Positions 21,928-32,249 of a stretch of 64,000 nucleotides of DNA are shown in pieces. Numbering within the stretch: position 1 is the first letter of the stretch; each line of letters starts with the position of its first letter. The stretch spans positions 5,092,576 to 5,156,575 of the forward strand of contig CM029647.1 in assembly GCA_017311315.1 (NCBI GenBank), written 5' to 3'. Source of the DNA: Dendrocalamus latiflorus. Its lineage: Eukaryota; Streptophyta; Magnoliopsida; Poales; Poaceae. A program made the translations under genes and the position numbers. The notes below the pieces were generated by a model. It was given only the letters and a program-made list of their open reading frames with translations. It was not told the origin of the DNA and searched no databases.

Positions 21928-22254
21928 CTACATGTGCCCGCCGTCGCTCGGGCCGGACGGCGGCAACGACTGCCGCGACTTGGGGACGACGCGGCCCGTC
22001 GATGCCCACCGATCTTCGCCGTGACCGGGCACGAGCGCCGACGGCGTCGCCGATGCCCGTTCAGGCACGTCGCCACCCACTGCTGCCGCTGTAGCAGACA
22101 AAGAGTGGCCATGGTGACGGTGGTGATCGCTCGTCGCCATCGTCGACGTCGAGGAGATCGCAAGCCCTAGGACGAACCCTAGCGATACGATCATCATCAC
22201 AAGAGGAACAAGGATTCGTGAGTGAATATGCAGGCAAGCTGCGGGAAGAGGCAT
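21928..22254 (-). CDS. IDA-like secreted signalling-peptide precursor
   Basis: This is a single-exon frame of 108 residues. A hydrophobic segment at about 14-33 (ILVPLVMMIVSLGFVLGLAI) with small residues after it forms a signal peptide. A His/Ser/Ala-rich variable spacer follows, and the protein ends VPKSRQSLPPSGPSDGGHM. The C-terminus aligns with the known IDA/IDL pattern of a basic-flanked PxPPSxPSxxHN peptide, and the GPSxGGH ending also echoes PIP peptides. IDA/IDL ligands are released in the apoplast and signal through HAESA-type receptor kinases in organ abscission and related cell separation. The difference from the family is the ending SDGGHM in place of the usual S-x-R-H-N, so receptor and role are uncertain. 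M20 or M21 could be the true start and would still give a signal peptide. A TATA box at 22374 fits. The hAT element ends 83 bp beyond the stop. Confidence 0.65.
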   Translation of the reverse strand: MPLPAACLHIHSRILVPLVMMIVSLGFVLGLAISSTSTMATSDHHRHHGHSLSATAAAVGGDVPERASATPSALVPGHGEDRWASTGRVVPKSRQSLPPSGPSDGGHM

Positions 22255-22373
22255 GGCTGGCTGGGCAGCTGATATGTGCTGTTAATTTGATGATGATAAG
22301 GGCCGGGTTTATGTCTTTATCTCTGACAAGTTTGTGTTTTATCTTTGCACGCATGCTGTAATTTGGACATAGA

Positions 22374-22382
22374 TTATATATA
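22374..22382 (-). promoter_or_regulatory. TATA box of the IDA-like gene
   Basis: On the minus strand TATATATAA lies in a CCTCTATATATAATC context, 120 bp before the ATG at 22254. This predicts a 5'UTR of roughly 90 nt. Confidence 0.55.
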
Positions 22383-22389
22383 GAGGTGA

Positions 22390-22995
22390 TGCATTGTTTG
22401 ATTGTGTGGCATGGGATGTGATTAAGGATTGGGTTTTCAAGTAAGGAGAGACGAGTCCAGGATAATCTACACAGGTGCAAATTGCTTGGCATAAAGTTAC
22501 CTCGTCATAGTACTTGTTTGTGTATTCTTATCCCACAATTAAACAATACAATTTATACAGAAATACATAACAAATCAGACAGATCAGCAACAATATTTGG
22601 TTGCCCTACTATGTATAGCGGTATAGCCATCCTGATCCTTGCGTGTTTTGAAGGTAGTGGAGTATGATATTTTTAGCCTTGTTTTTTCGAACGTGCAAAT
22701 TCCATAGGATTTTTGTGGGAATTGAACTATTTTTTATGAAATTTATATGTTTATAAAAGACAAATTATGTTGTTTTCGGGGAAATTCATGCGTTCCACTA
22801 AAGCTAGTAGAGTGGAATTTGTCCTAAAGAAAAAGGCATTCCGGGGGGCACATGAGTCAAGCCTATCGCCTGCCAAAGTGGGTCGTAGGACAAGTTTTTC
22901 CCTGTATGAAATGTCATTCCGGGGGGGCGGGGGTCCATGGCCCGAAAGAAGACAGGTACGGGATTGGAATGTTTGACAATCCCACACGACATGTT
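22390..22995. other. Upstream region of the IDA-like gene and unclassified DNA
   Basis: No gene was seen. About 22780-22960 is GC-richer with two similar blocks (GGCATTCCGGGGGGCACATG and GTCATTCCGGGGGGGCGG), but no family is recognised. Confidence 0.35.
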
Positions 22996-23237
22996 GGGCC
23001 TGTTCTTTTTTGCTGCGGTTTATGATTTTTGGCTGAAATTTTTGAATTTTGGTTGTTTATGGTACAGATTACGGAGAGACAGATACTCACTTTCGATTTT
23101 TGCTAGTACAGATGTTGGGCTTTTAACGTGTAGATCGTTTAACCTGTAGACCCCGTCTTGAGAAAATACTCCGTTTGAAAGTTAGATACTGTAGCAAAAG
23201 CCAAAAGCCACCGACTTCGGAGAAAAAGAACAGGCCC
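22996..23237. repeat. MITE family B, clean reference copy
   Basis: This 242-bp element starts GGGCCTGTTCTTTTT and ends AAAAAGAACAGGCCC, flanked by GTT direct repeats (22993-22995 and 23238-23240). The 3-bp duplication and termini indicate a Tourist-like (PIF/Harbinger) MITE. It provides the reference for the diverged copies at 5184-5423, about 23380-23600 (inverted), 24948-25176 and 33607-33849. Confidence 0.85.
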
Positions 23238-23379
23238 GTTGACATTTCCTGTCGTCTGTGCGCTATCTAACATGTGCATGCGGCATGTATGTATGCCATT
23301 CTCGAGTCCTTGCATTGCCTGAACTTAAAACTGTAACCGATCAGTTGAGGACTTGACTTTTCTTCTCGTCCTCTAAAAA

Positions 23380-23600
23380 TTGCTTTCTAGTTTTTTTATA
23401 GTAAATAGTTTTCAAATAAAGTATCTTTATTAATACAAAGCTTATAAAATAATTATAGTAAACATTGTAGTGACTTCATTTATATTTGTCAAAACTAAAC
23501 GCGAGTTTCTGTTATTCCGTACACTCTTACGAATAACCAAAAGTTATAAGCCACAGCCATAAGTCATAAAACCGAGAAATAAAAAAAACAGATCCATGTG
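23380..23600. repeat. MITE family B, diverged inverted copy
   Basis: About 220 bp contains the family blocks (TAGTAAA, AAGTATCTTTATT..., AACTAAACGCGAGTTTCTG, ATAAGCCACAGCCATAAG) and ends near AAAAAAAACAGATCC. The ends are degenerate. The stretch 23601-24240 after it contains no recognisable gene or repeat. Confidence 0.5.
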
Positions 23601-24246
23601 AAAACATCTTGCTAAATTTTCTGAGAACAGGCAAAGATGGTGCTGATTAGCTTAGATTTTTTGCACTCAGCAATGCAAATCATGGCTGAAATTTACAATC
23701 GGAACGCAAGTCCAATGTAATAGGTACCGAAGCTACTGGAATTGTATCCGCCACTAGAACAAAGTAGTTTGCTGTGCAAAATGCCAAAAACAGTGAGAGA
23801 AGTACAGGTAGAAAATATGCTGATAAATATGCTAGAATTGCCCTATTTGATCTGGGCCTCATTGCAACGACAAAAGCATGGCAAGATCACAAGAACAGTT
23901 GGGATATCCCTGGAAACAGGAAAAAGCAATCAGCTCAGCTCAAAAGTGAGAAAAGGCGATTATTTCCACATCTCAATCTTTTCTTTACTGCTGGTTAGTG
24001 CCACTTAACTGTATTTTGGACTGATAACAAATGCACATCGATATTTTCAGACCAAAGTGAGGTTAACCTTATTGTTCAAAAATATAAAAGCAGAAGGAAA
24101 AGGGCTTAGTGGAAAGAAACAAATATAATAGCAGTTCTTTTTCTTCAAAAAAGAATCAATCGTTGTTCATGATATCTTACACTGAGAAAACAAGATGCAT
24201 CAATAAAAACCAAATGATATTTAAGGATAATTCTAAATTATGGGAC

Positions 24247-24542
24247 GCATTCGTATTAGCTTTTTGCTGATAGCTTTTAGCTATAGCTTATGCTTTTTGG
24301 CTGAAAATAAATAGTAGTGACTAAAAAATGACTTTTAGAAGAGGGGGTGAGTGGTGAAAATAGTGAGGGAGAGACACATGCGCATGACAGGAGCGAAAGA
24401 AGTGAGGTGCATGATACACATGTAATCCTCTCCTTTATCCCAAGAGCGAGACGTAGTGAGAGGAGTGGAGAAATCGTTTTGAGAAACCGGATGTTTGTAT
24501 TGGCTTTTAGTTTTTCTAAATAGAAGCCAGTACGAACAATGC
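24247..24542. repeat. Possible hairpin-type MITE
   Basis: The left end GCATTCGTATTAGC is loosely matched by the inverted right end CAGTACGAACAATGC, with GCTTTTAGC-like blocks just inside both ends. The match is imperfect, so this is a tentative call. Confidence 0.4.
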
Positions 24543-24662
24543 CGTACATTGGTTTCTCTTGCTGCTCATGTATGAGCAAAGCTAAACGGAATGGTCCGAG
24601 TAGAGAGGTATAGTAAGATTAAAAAGACCGGTAAGTTTAACTAGTCATGCTCATGCCCATAA

Positions 24663-24936
24663 GGGCACTTCCAATGCAGACACTGTGTAATAATATCTAT
24701 AGTTTGCCATATCTAACAACCATCTCACTCAATTAATTTCTTCCCTCTAACCTCACCTCCTCTCTCGTTTTTATAAATCCCCCTCCTCTAACTTTCTAGG
24801 TCCTCTTAAATAGTAAATGTGTTGTATGAGATACCACTATCGTCTCTCTCCCCCTTAGTTACCCTCCCACACCAGTCTTTGATTATTTGGTATACTATAG
24901 ACACTACTTACATCACCCCATTATGAGTGCACTAAA
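24663..24936. repeat. MITE-like element with GGGCACTTCCAATGC end
   Basis: The left end GGGCACTTCCAATGC...CTATAG and an inverted CTATAG...ATTATGAGTGCACT at the right end form imperfect terminal repeats. The middle is non-coding. The type resembles the rice MITEs that begin AGAGCAACTCC or GAGTGCACTC, but the family is not assigned. Confidence 0.45.
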
Positions 24937-24947
24937 CGTATACTTTA

Positions 24948-25176
24948 GGGCATGTTCTTTTCATCTTCTGACTTTTAGCTTTTTACAGTAGCTAGCTTTC
25001 AAATGGAGTGTCTTTTCAAGGTAGAGTCTACAAGTTAATTGTACTAGATACTATAACGACTTCATCTAAATTGGCTAAAATTGTACACGAGTATCTCTTT
25101 TTGTACTATCTCTCACGATCAGCCAAAAGCCAACATTTTGAACTAAAAGTTATAAACCATAATCCCAAAGAACATA
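24948..25176. repeat. MITE family B, diverged copy
   Basis: This copy begins GGGCATGTTCTTTTC and ends CCAAAGAACATAC. The inner blocks (TTTACAGTAGCTAGC, AGGTAGAGTCTACAAG) correspond to the family in reverse order relative to 22996-23237. Confidence 0.6.
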
Positions 25177-25293
25177 CTATTAGCACTTAACCACCAAAAA
25201 TGAGCCAACCAACTGCAAAAACAGTAAATCACAGGTTCCAAGAGACCAAGGCCATATGGACAAACAACCAAAAAGTAATTATTATTATTGTTG

Positions 25294-25618
25294 AGGACCG
25301 AGCCTTGCTTAGATGGTGAGGCTGCCGATGTGTAGCTCGCTCGCATAGGCTCAAACCCAGGTCACCTTATTTTTGGGGTGGTACTATTCATTTGAATAGT
25401 GCTCTTCGAGGGTTGTTCATTTGAACGATGCCTCTTAGAGTACATACATGCGTGGATGTTTCAATGATCAAGGCGCATGTCCGTGCTTTATGGGGTTTTA
25501 GAGTCTCTGCTCTGTCTTAGCGTGTGCATTAGGCACACTCACGTGAGTGTGTAAGTGTGTATGAGGGATTGTGTGTATGCGTGAGTGTGTCTTTTTTGTA
25601 CTCATGATTCAAAAAAAA
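25294..25618 (+). mobile_element. tRNA-derived SINE with 8-bp target duplication
   Basis: The head AGGACCGAGCCTTGCTTAGA, with TAGATGGTGAGGC (A-box-like) and GGCTCAAACCCAGG (B-box-like) about 30 bp apart, resembles an internal RNA polymerase III promoter. The body contains GTGTGTATGC-type repeats and the 3' end is GATTC followed by an A-run. Identical TATTGTTG copies flank it (25286-25293 and 25619-25626). Pol III-like boxes, an A-tail and a direct repeat together indicate a SINE. The family name is not assigned. Confidence 0.78.
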
Positions 25619-25626
25619 TATTGTTG

Positions 25627-26013
25627 TTGTTGTTTGCTCCTTCCCGGCAACTAAAAACATCATTCAGAATTCAGACCACACTGGTCAGATCAGCATGCGT
25701 GATTCAACCAATATAACCAAATTGAGCAGGAAATTGGAGCAAGAATACCCTCATGAACTGGATCCATCTCATAAACATGCCCTCCAAGTAAGAAAATTGA
25801 ACACTGCAAGAACATTTCATCATGGATCCAAACTCTAAATGCCACTTATATTATGATCACATCGCTACATCCCTTAATAGATACATAAGATCATCACCAT
25901 CACCACCACCCCAGCCGGCGGCCGGCGGGAGACCTCGACGGCCGCCCCAAAATGGGCATTCCTCCCCCATCATCCGCCGGACACCGCAAACAACGACGGT
26001 TTTGTCACAACCG
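25627..26013 (-). other. 3' flank/3'UTR of the GIL1-type gene
   Basis: No other gene was seen. The stretch lies directly beyond the stop codon at 26014 (minus strand). The last 180 bp are GC-rich like the gene, while the rest is AT-rich. Confidence 0.4.
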
Positions 26014-27525
26014 TCACGGCCGCCGTCCCGGCCGTGACAGATACACACGGCATTGGATCATTGTCCGACCGATTCTAAACCCCGGTACTACGGTGAACCC
26101 GACAACGCGGTCCTCGGCGGCGGCGGCGGCATCCTCCGAGCGCCCGTCGTTGACACTCTCCATGTACACCTCGGAGAACCGCACTCCGGTGCGCACCTGG
26201 AAGATGGACGCGCCGTCCTCCTCGGCGCCGCCGTCGAACGCGAAGAACAGGCAATGCAGCAGCCAGACGCGGCGCGCCATCTCGGCGAACTCGGCGAACC
26301 ACGAGCTCTCCGGGAACCCCGGCCCGGCGCTCACGATGCCACGCTGCTCCAGCCTCCCAAAGAAGGCCGTCTCCATCCTCGCGTGCACCAGCGACAGGTA
26401 CTTGGCGCGCAAGAACTTGCCGAATCCGCCCCACCGGGCGTTCCTCACGTCGAGGAAGACGCTGGCCGGCGCCGCCTTGAGCTCCATGAACTCGTCGAAG
26501 AACCGGCGCCGGTCGTAGAACTCTCCCTCGTCCAAGAAACTGAAGTTGAAGTCCCTCCGGTGGAAATTGGCGAACATCTTCATGGCGACGTAGGATTCGA
26601 AGACGAACTTGGTGTCCCTGGAGCGGCGGAGCGGGACGCCTGGGTGGACCGCGGCGGCCGCGGAGGCGAGATTCCACCCAGCGGACTGCATAGAGTTGAG
26701 CATTGACTTAGAGAAGGACCGGATCGACTTCACGGTGTGCCGCAGGGCGGTGAGGAAGTGGGTGGGGTTGAGGCCGGAGACGTGGAGCTCGTCGAGCCAC
26801 GCGAGGGTGCGCCCCGGGTGGAGGCGCGCCTCCAGGGCCCGCTCGGCCCGTAGCTCCGCGGCGAGGGAGCCCTTGGCGCGGTCGAGCTCGGCGTCCTTGG
26901 CGCGGAGCTCCGCCTCCAGCTTGCGCGCCGTGATCTGGTACGTCTTGAGGAGGTGGCGCTGCTCCTCGGCGTGCGCCGCGAGGGCGGTGTGGCCTGCGGC
27001 CGCCGCGTTCTTGGCCTCGGCGGCGGGGTCCTTGAGGTACCTTCGCTTGGTGTCGGACAGCCTGGTGAGCTCCGCGACCACGGCGGCGTCCGCGGACTGT
27101 ACCGCCTCAGCGTCGTACGGGAACTGCGCGAGCTGCAGCTGCGCATACGCCGCCTTCACCGCCGAGACGCCGGCAAAAAGATTGGCGAGCAGGGAGTCTG
27201 TGGCGGCATCCGGCGTGAGCGGCGGCGACAGGTGCGTCCCATTGGCCGCCGCAGCCTTCTTCTCGGCGGCGTTCCGGAAGAAGGCATCCAGGGAATACGC
27301 CGCGGCGAGATTCCCCGACAACTTCAGCTTGCTCAACGACGAGATGGAGGTGTCCATGGAGCCGTCGTGCTCGTCTCCGGCAACGGACGCCGGCGCTTCC
27401 GGCACCCCCGCCGCCGCCGCGTCAGCGCGCTTCCGGCGGAGCAGCTTCGTCACGGTGCGCGCCAGCTTCGCCGCCTTCTGTTGCTGCTGCGGCGACGGCC
27501 GCGCGGCCGCCATTTGCGCCTCCAT
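26014..27525 (-). CDS. GIL1: DUF641 / GRAVITROPIC IN THE LIGHT 1 (GIL1)-type protein
   Basis: This is an intronless frame of 503 residues with very high GC content, typical of grass genes. The N-terminus is basic (KLLRRKRAD), then a DUF641-like helical domain at about 108-235 contains SLLANLFAGVSAVKAAYAQL and the coiled-coil stretch TYQITARKLEAELRAKDAEL. A conserved C-terminal half follows, with SFSKSMLNSMQSAGWNL, FVFESYVAMKMFANF and VVPGFRIG near the end. This arrangement and length (family members are about 450-560 residues) match the plant GIL1/IRKI family. Arabidopsis GIL1 is needed for phytochrome-dependent loss of gravitropism in light. IRKI binds a receptor kinase. Biochemical function is unknown, and GIL1 versus a paralogue cannot be decided here. 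Long plus-strand frames over the same region are GC-composition shadows. Confidence 0.85.
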   Translation of the reverse strand: MEAQMAAARPSPQQQQKAAKLARTVTKLLRRKRADAAAAGVPEAPASVAGDEHDGSMDTSISSLSKLKLSGNLAAAYSLDAFFRNAAEKKAAAANGTHLSPPLTPDAATDSLLANLFAGVSAVKAAYAQLQLAQFPYDAEAVQSADAAVVAELTRLSDTKRRYLKDPAAEAKNAAAAGHTALAAHAEEQRHLLKTYQITARKLEAELRAKDAELDRAKGSLAAELRAERALEARLHPGRTLAWLDELHVSGLNPTHFLTALRHTVKSIRSFSKSMLNSMQSAGWNLASAAAAVHPGVPLRRSRDTKFVFESYVAMKMFANFHRRDFNFSFLDEGEFYDRRRFFDEFMELKAAPASVFLDVRNARWGGFGKFLRAKYLSLVHARMETAFFGRLEQRGIVSAGPGFPESSWFAEFAEMARRVWLLHCLFFAFDGGAEEDGASIFQVRTGVRFSEVYMESVNDGRSEDAAAAAEDRVVGFTVVPGFRIGRTMIQCRVYLSRPGRRP

Positions 27526-29394
27526 TGGGTTGCGCTCTTGCCGCCGCTTCCTCTCCTCTTGCGGCGTTGGCTTTGCCCTGCGGAGGAATGGGGGAGTGGG
27601 ATTAATTTTTCCACGAATATTTGGGGCATACTGTAAATGTGTGTGTGTGGTTGGGCTTCCGTTGAGGGGGAGGGGTGGCTTGATTAATAATCAATTTCTT
27701 TTTAGAGAAACAATTGATAACCAATTCAGCACTTCTGTTACTAATGTTTTGACGGATTACGAAGAAATTAGTATTTTTAGGGCTAATGTGATTTTTTCAA
27801 CGAAAAAAGTCGAAGGAATAAAAGGTACACCGTACACATCTCCTTAATTTATTTTAGCAAATTTGATATCCCAGATTAAACCTTCGCAACAATAATATCC
27901 CAGGAAAAGTCAGTCCAACTCCGTAGTAACTGTCTCTATCTACAACTGCAATTTTGAGCATTTTAGTTTTTTTTCAACATTCCAGTAACGCCAACAGAAA
28001 GTATTTATTTTTGCCACTAAATCTAAGCAGGAAAAAAAAGACTGTCTTCTCATAAAAAGACAAAAAAAAAAGAGATTGCGCTGGATGTTTAAAAATATGG
28101 TGAGTTCTAACTTTGACATCTCGGTAAGTTTCAAATCAGCACATTGAATTGAATCCCAACCACATGTGGCCAAAATATACCAAAGCAAAGATAAGCGTGA
28201 GCCTTGTGCAACTCAATAAATCTCTCACAAACACGTAAAAATATGTCCTCGTCTCTTAGACTGTGACCATTAGCTCTCTTAGCTAAGATCGAAAATTTTT
28301 ATCTGTATTTTTTAAAATTGCAGCAGACGGTGAAAACATCGGCAATATATACAATCTTTAAGCTCAGAAAACTATTTGAAAAATCGGCTTTAAAAAACTA
28401 ATTTTAAAAGCTATCCATTTTGCTTCAGCTTTTGAAAAAAAAATAAAGCTAAAAGCTACAGAAAACCAAAAAAGACGGCCATGATCTCTCGTTCTCCACG
28501 GTGTGCAAACGGCTCTAGTTCCTTCGGAATGATTCAAAATCAATGCAGCTCGGGTTGGGTGGGAGGTCGCCCCTTTCGCCCCAGATGTGGCAACATACCA
28601 ACATCCATCTCTCTCTCTCTCTATTTCTTTCTCTTTCTCTAAATGATCCCTGTCGCTGAGTCACCATTGTTGCTTAAACCGGCCAACGCACGATGGCCAC
28701 ACAGGCGCAAATCACATCGCTTTTGCCGGGTATTCCAGGCTCCATGGGGGTAATTAATCAGGTGTTTTACTATGGGGTGTGCATTCCGTCAGTGGTATGA
28801 ACATGGTGCACTCAACAACAGCAATAGCGGTAATCTAAGCTAATCTTATCCTTACTCACATTGATTTCTGCTTCTAACTTTTATTTAGTAAAAACAATAC
28901 GAATATCTGACTTTTTGAAGCGTCTTCTCCATTTGTTTCGTTATCGTCTCGCTCCGAAGATAAGTCAGAGGTCACAGGTGCATTACGCACCACAGTCCTC
29001 TCATTCTCGTCACGTGCAAGCATCTCTCTTACTTTTTTCACCATCCATCTCCTTCTAAAAACCACATTTTTAGCTATTATTTATTCGTTTTTAACAAAAA
29101 ATATAAATTACAGCTAAAAATCATCGATAGAAACTAATACATCTCTTAATCTATTAATGTTTGTGTGCATAAACAACAGTAAGGACACATGACCAGTTGT
29201 TGCTGGCTTCCGGGGTTCACGCATGGCAGGAACCTAATAAGGGGGAAGGCTTTTAGTTGATCGCAAAAGTTCGCTTTGGAGTTTTGTTGCTACTACTCTG
29301 CTAGATTCAAGAGGAGGTTGGGTATGCCATAACCAAGGTTCCAGGGCTATAAAAAGTGTGGTACTAAAATATTTAAGAGATTCATTCGTGTTTG
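27526..29394. other. Upstream region of the GIL1-type gene and repeat-derived intergenic DNA
   Basis: 27526-27600 is the probable 5'UTR (minus strand, C/T-rich). Beyond it no gene is recognised. At about 28260-28470 a stretch with GCTATCCATTTTGCTTCAGC resembles one at about 30770-30990 and one at 48190-48350, suggesting another low-copy MITE family. A CTCTCTCTCT microsatellite lies near 28610. Confidence 0.4.
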
Positions 29395-29641
29395 CAACTA
29401 TATTCTTGGAGCTCGTTGGCGCACTTATGACTTTTTCTATTGTAGTTGGTTTATTTTTTACTAGTTGACAGTAGGTTATTTGATGTAATTAAATTTTAAA
29501 AATGAAAAAAGGTTAGCCCGTCACGGACTATGCGAAGGAATACGAGAAAAAAAGATAAAAACCAAAAAACTAGATAAGACAAAATTGAAGAATAGTGAAT
29601 TAAAAGTCATAAGCCAGAAACTGGAACTGAAACGAACGGAA
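29395..29641. repeat. Non-autonomous repeat, family A (copy 2)
   Basis: It shares GATGTAATTAAATTTTAAAA, TTAGCCCGTCACGGAC and GAAACTGGAACTGAAACG with the other copies. A second copy follows only 200 bp further on, in the same orientation. Confidence 0.6.
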
Positions 29642-29847
29642 CCTTGAAACTAAACAAATTGCCTATAGAAGTGTGTTCCGATCTGAATGTCGAACTGAAA
29701 ACAAATGGACGACATCACACGAAATCCGATAACGGATGAAATTTAGATCAACTATAGAGGACCCTGAGTGCCGAGGTCCCTGATCGTTCCCGGGGTCTTT
29801 TAGGTTTATTATTAGTTTATTTGCTCCAATGTTTTGTAAACTAACAT

Positions 29848-30110
29848 GGCTCTTATTTGGGCTAAAAAATAACTTATAACTAAAATATCATTGTAACTAG
29901 CTGAAATTGCACTGTAACTTATGGTGGTTTATTTGGCATAATTAAATTTAAAAAAATAAAAATAAAAAACAGGTTAGCACATCATAGACAATGCAAACGA
30001 ATACGGTAAAAAAGGACCAAAAAAAGTTCAAAAAACAGAAAAAGATGAAATTTAGGAATAGTAAAAAAAATAAATCAGAAACTAAAAAATCAAACCGAGA
30101 TAAACTAGGC
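29848..30110. repeat. Non-autonomous repeat, family A (copy 3)
   Basis: It has TTTGGCATAATTAAATTTAA, GGTTAGCACATCATAGACAA and CAGAAACTAAAAAATC in the family order, with extra A-run length variation. Confidence 0.6.
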
Positions 30111-31576
30111 CTAAAATGACCCGAACTAGCATATTGACTTAGTATAAGCCCGGAATCCGAGGATAACTCAAACGCTCTGCCCATGGTTAATTTCTTTCGG
30201 ATAAGCCAACCAACGTCTTCTCACTGTCTGTCTGTTTCCACGATTTTATGACCAAACCAGGCACGAGCATGGGAAAAAGAAAGGTAACATGTGCATGCCA
30301 AGTGACACATTCCTGATGGGTACGTGCAACTCCACAAAAAAGGATGTGGCCGGCGATTAACAGCGCATTGCAGGCTTCTATTGTGCTGTAGCACTAAGCG
30401 CCTACTTTATTTGCAATGATTCCTGCCACTAAGTAGAGCTCAGAACATCTCTGTGTACTGCCGGTATGTAGTTGGTGATATCACGTGCCTCTCTACCGGA
30501 AAATTTATGTCTTTTGAAACATTGGTACTAGTGCTTGTTTGGTGAAGCACCAAAGTTGAGGGGGAGAAAAACAAATAATGATCATTACAACAAGTCAGTA
30601 ACACAAGGGATTTTTGGAATTCAAGAATCTGAATCTGTAGAAAAGAAATCCAGTGAAATTCCCACCTAGTTGGTGGAATTGGTAGAACAGTGGAGTTTGG
30701 AAACAAGGTAGGGAGTTAACTGAAACTTGCCAATAAAGAATTCCCAAATGGTACAAAAAGATGTGCTTACACTATCTACACCATCGCTCTCGAATCTTTT
30801 AATTGCGGAAGGTGATTTTTATCTATGTATTTGACACGGTAAAGGATAATAAAGACATTACTATAAATGATGTATATGTTTTTGGGTTTAAGAAGCTATT
30901 TAAAAATTTTGCTTGAAGAAGCCTTTCTATTTATTTCAAATTTCAAAAAAAAAACTGACGACAAAAGTCTAAAGAACAGTATCTATGACTAACTTGAACT
31001 GTTATTCCCGGAGGGCCATTAGAGCTCACGTGCAACCGAAGAAAAAGTAAGAGGCATACTAATTTCTACTTTATTTTTTCCCAGTCAAATTAGAATCGAG
31101 GTGAGAAGAAAAATGCAATGAGAAACGGATTAATCCACACAAATTTACCTAGTGGTAAGAACGTTGCTTCTAATTAAGCCCAGTTTATGTACCACGAACA
31201 GCAGCACGTACCACTGTTTGGTACTAAATATATCTCCACTTAGCCTAACGTCTCTGCCACTTCTCCCCTGACGAAAGAATGATACCGCGCCACATGCAGC
31301 AAATGAATACCAATGATTCTACGCGCCAACTTAAAGCGCATCGGATTAGTGATTTGGTTAGATGCAATTGGCAAGTAGGGAATAGATTCGACGAACCAAA
31401 TACGGCCATCACTGCTGAGTGCTGATGCTTATACTGTACTACGCCGTTTCTGAACGTGAAGAGATACTGCCTGTTGGTTACGTCGCTGTAATTGTCAGTT
31501 TCGATGGCCAGCTGCTTCTTCACACGGCTGTTTGCAGTCCGGTCGAATCCAAGAGCATGCATGGCGAGTTTTGGAA
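30111..31576. other. Unclassified intergenic DNA
   Basis: No gene was recognised on either strand. The longest frames (88 and 105 residues) have no domain or signal-peptide pattern worth calling. Confidence 0.4.
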
Positions 31577-32000
31577 GTTTATAATACTGTATATCTTAAA
31601 ATTTTCAAATATAGCTTTTACATACAAAACTTCCATTTCTGACCCCCTTTGCGATCGTGGGATCGTGGGACGCAGACACGTGGCAGTCGTGCGATCCCAG
31701 ACCGCACGATTGCACTGTAGCACGAGAGACGTGCGCTCGGGGACTGCATGATTGCACTGTAGCTAAGAAAAAAACAGCCGGCTTAATCGTGCGCTCAGGC
31801 ACTGCACGTCTCAGCTACAGTGCAATCGTACAGTCCCGAGCGCACGTCTCTCATGCTACAATGCGATCGTGCGGTCCGAAGCCGCACGACTGCCATGTGT
31901 CAGCGTCCCACGGTCTCGCGGTCGCAAAGTAGGCCAGAAATGAAATTTTTATACATAGAAGGCTATATTTAAAATTTTTAAGATATACAATGCTATAAAC
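31577..32000. repeat. Foldback element with long inverted arms (family F, copy 1)
   Basis: The arms start GTTTATAATACTGTATATCT and, inverted, GTTTATAGCATTGTATATCT. The inverted similarity continues through ATATAGC and CATTTCTG into a GC-rich core full of CGCACGA, GCACTGTAGC and ACGTGTC motifs. Almost the whole 424 bp could fold on itself. The GC-rich core resembles the centre of the foldback at 55443-55937, so the two probably belong to one family. Confidence 0.75.
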
Positions 32001-32249
32001 GTCCAACCGTCCATGCATGGCTAATTCCTTAATCCCAGTGGTAAATATGTTTTGGGAGACGACGCCATGGTCCTGACTCACTATCTATCTGTCACTGTCT
32101 CACTGATTCCTGACTGTATTTTTTTTTTCATTCAAGGTGTTTGGATGCATAGGGATAGCTTTGGAAACTGTTGGGATCGAAAAGGATTTGGATCCAAATT
32201 CCTCTGTCCAAACAGACCCTGAATATGCCAAAACCGAAAACATGTGGAT

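Noticed and set aside
26609..27847. 412-residue plus-strand frame opposite the GIL1-type gene
   Set aside because: It lies antisense to a strong, motif-supported coding region of very high GC content, where long opposite-strand frames arise by chance. Its peptide has no domain.
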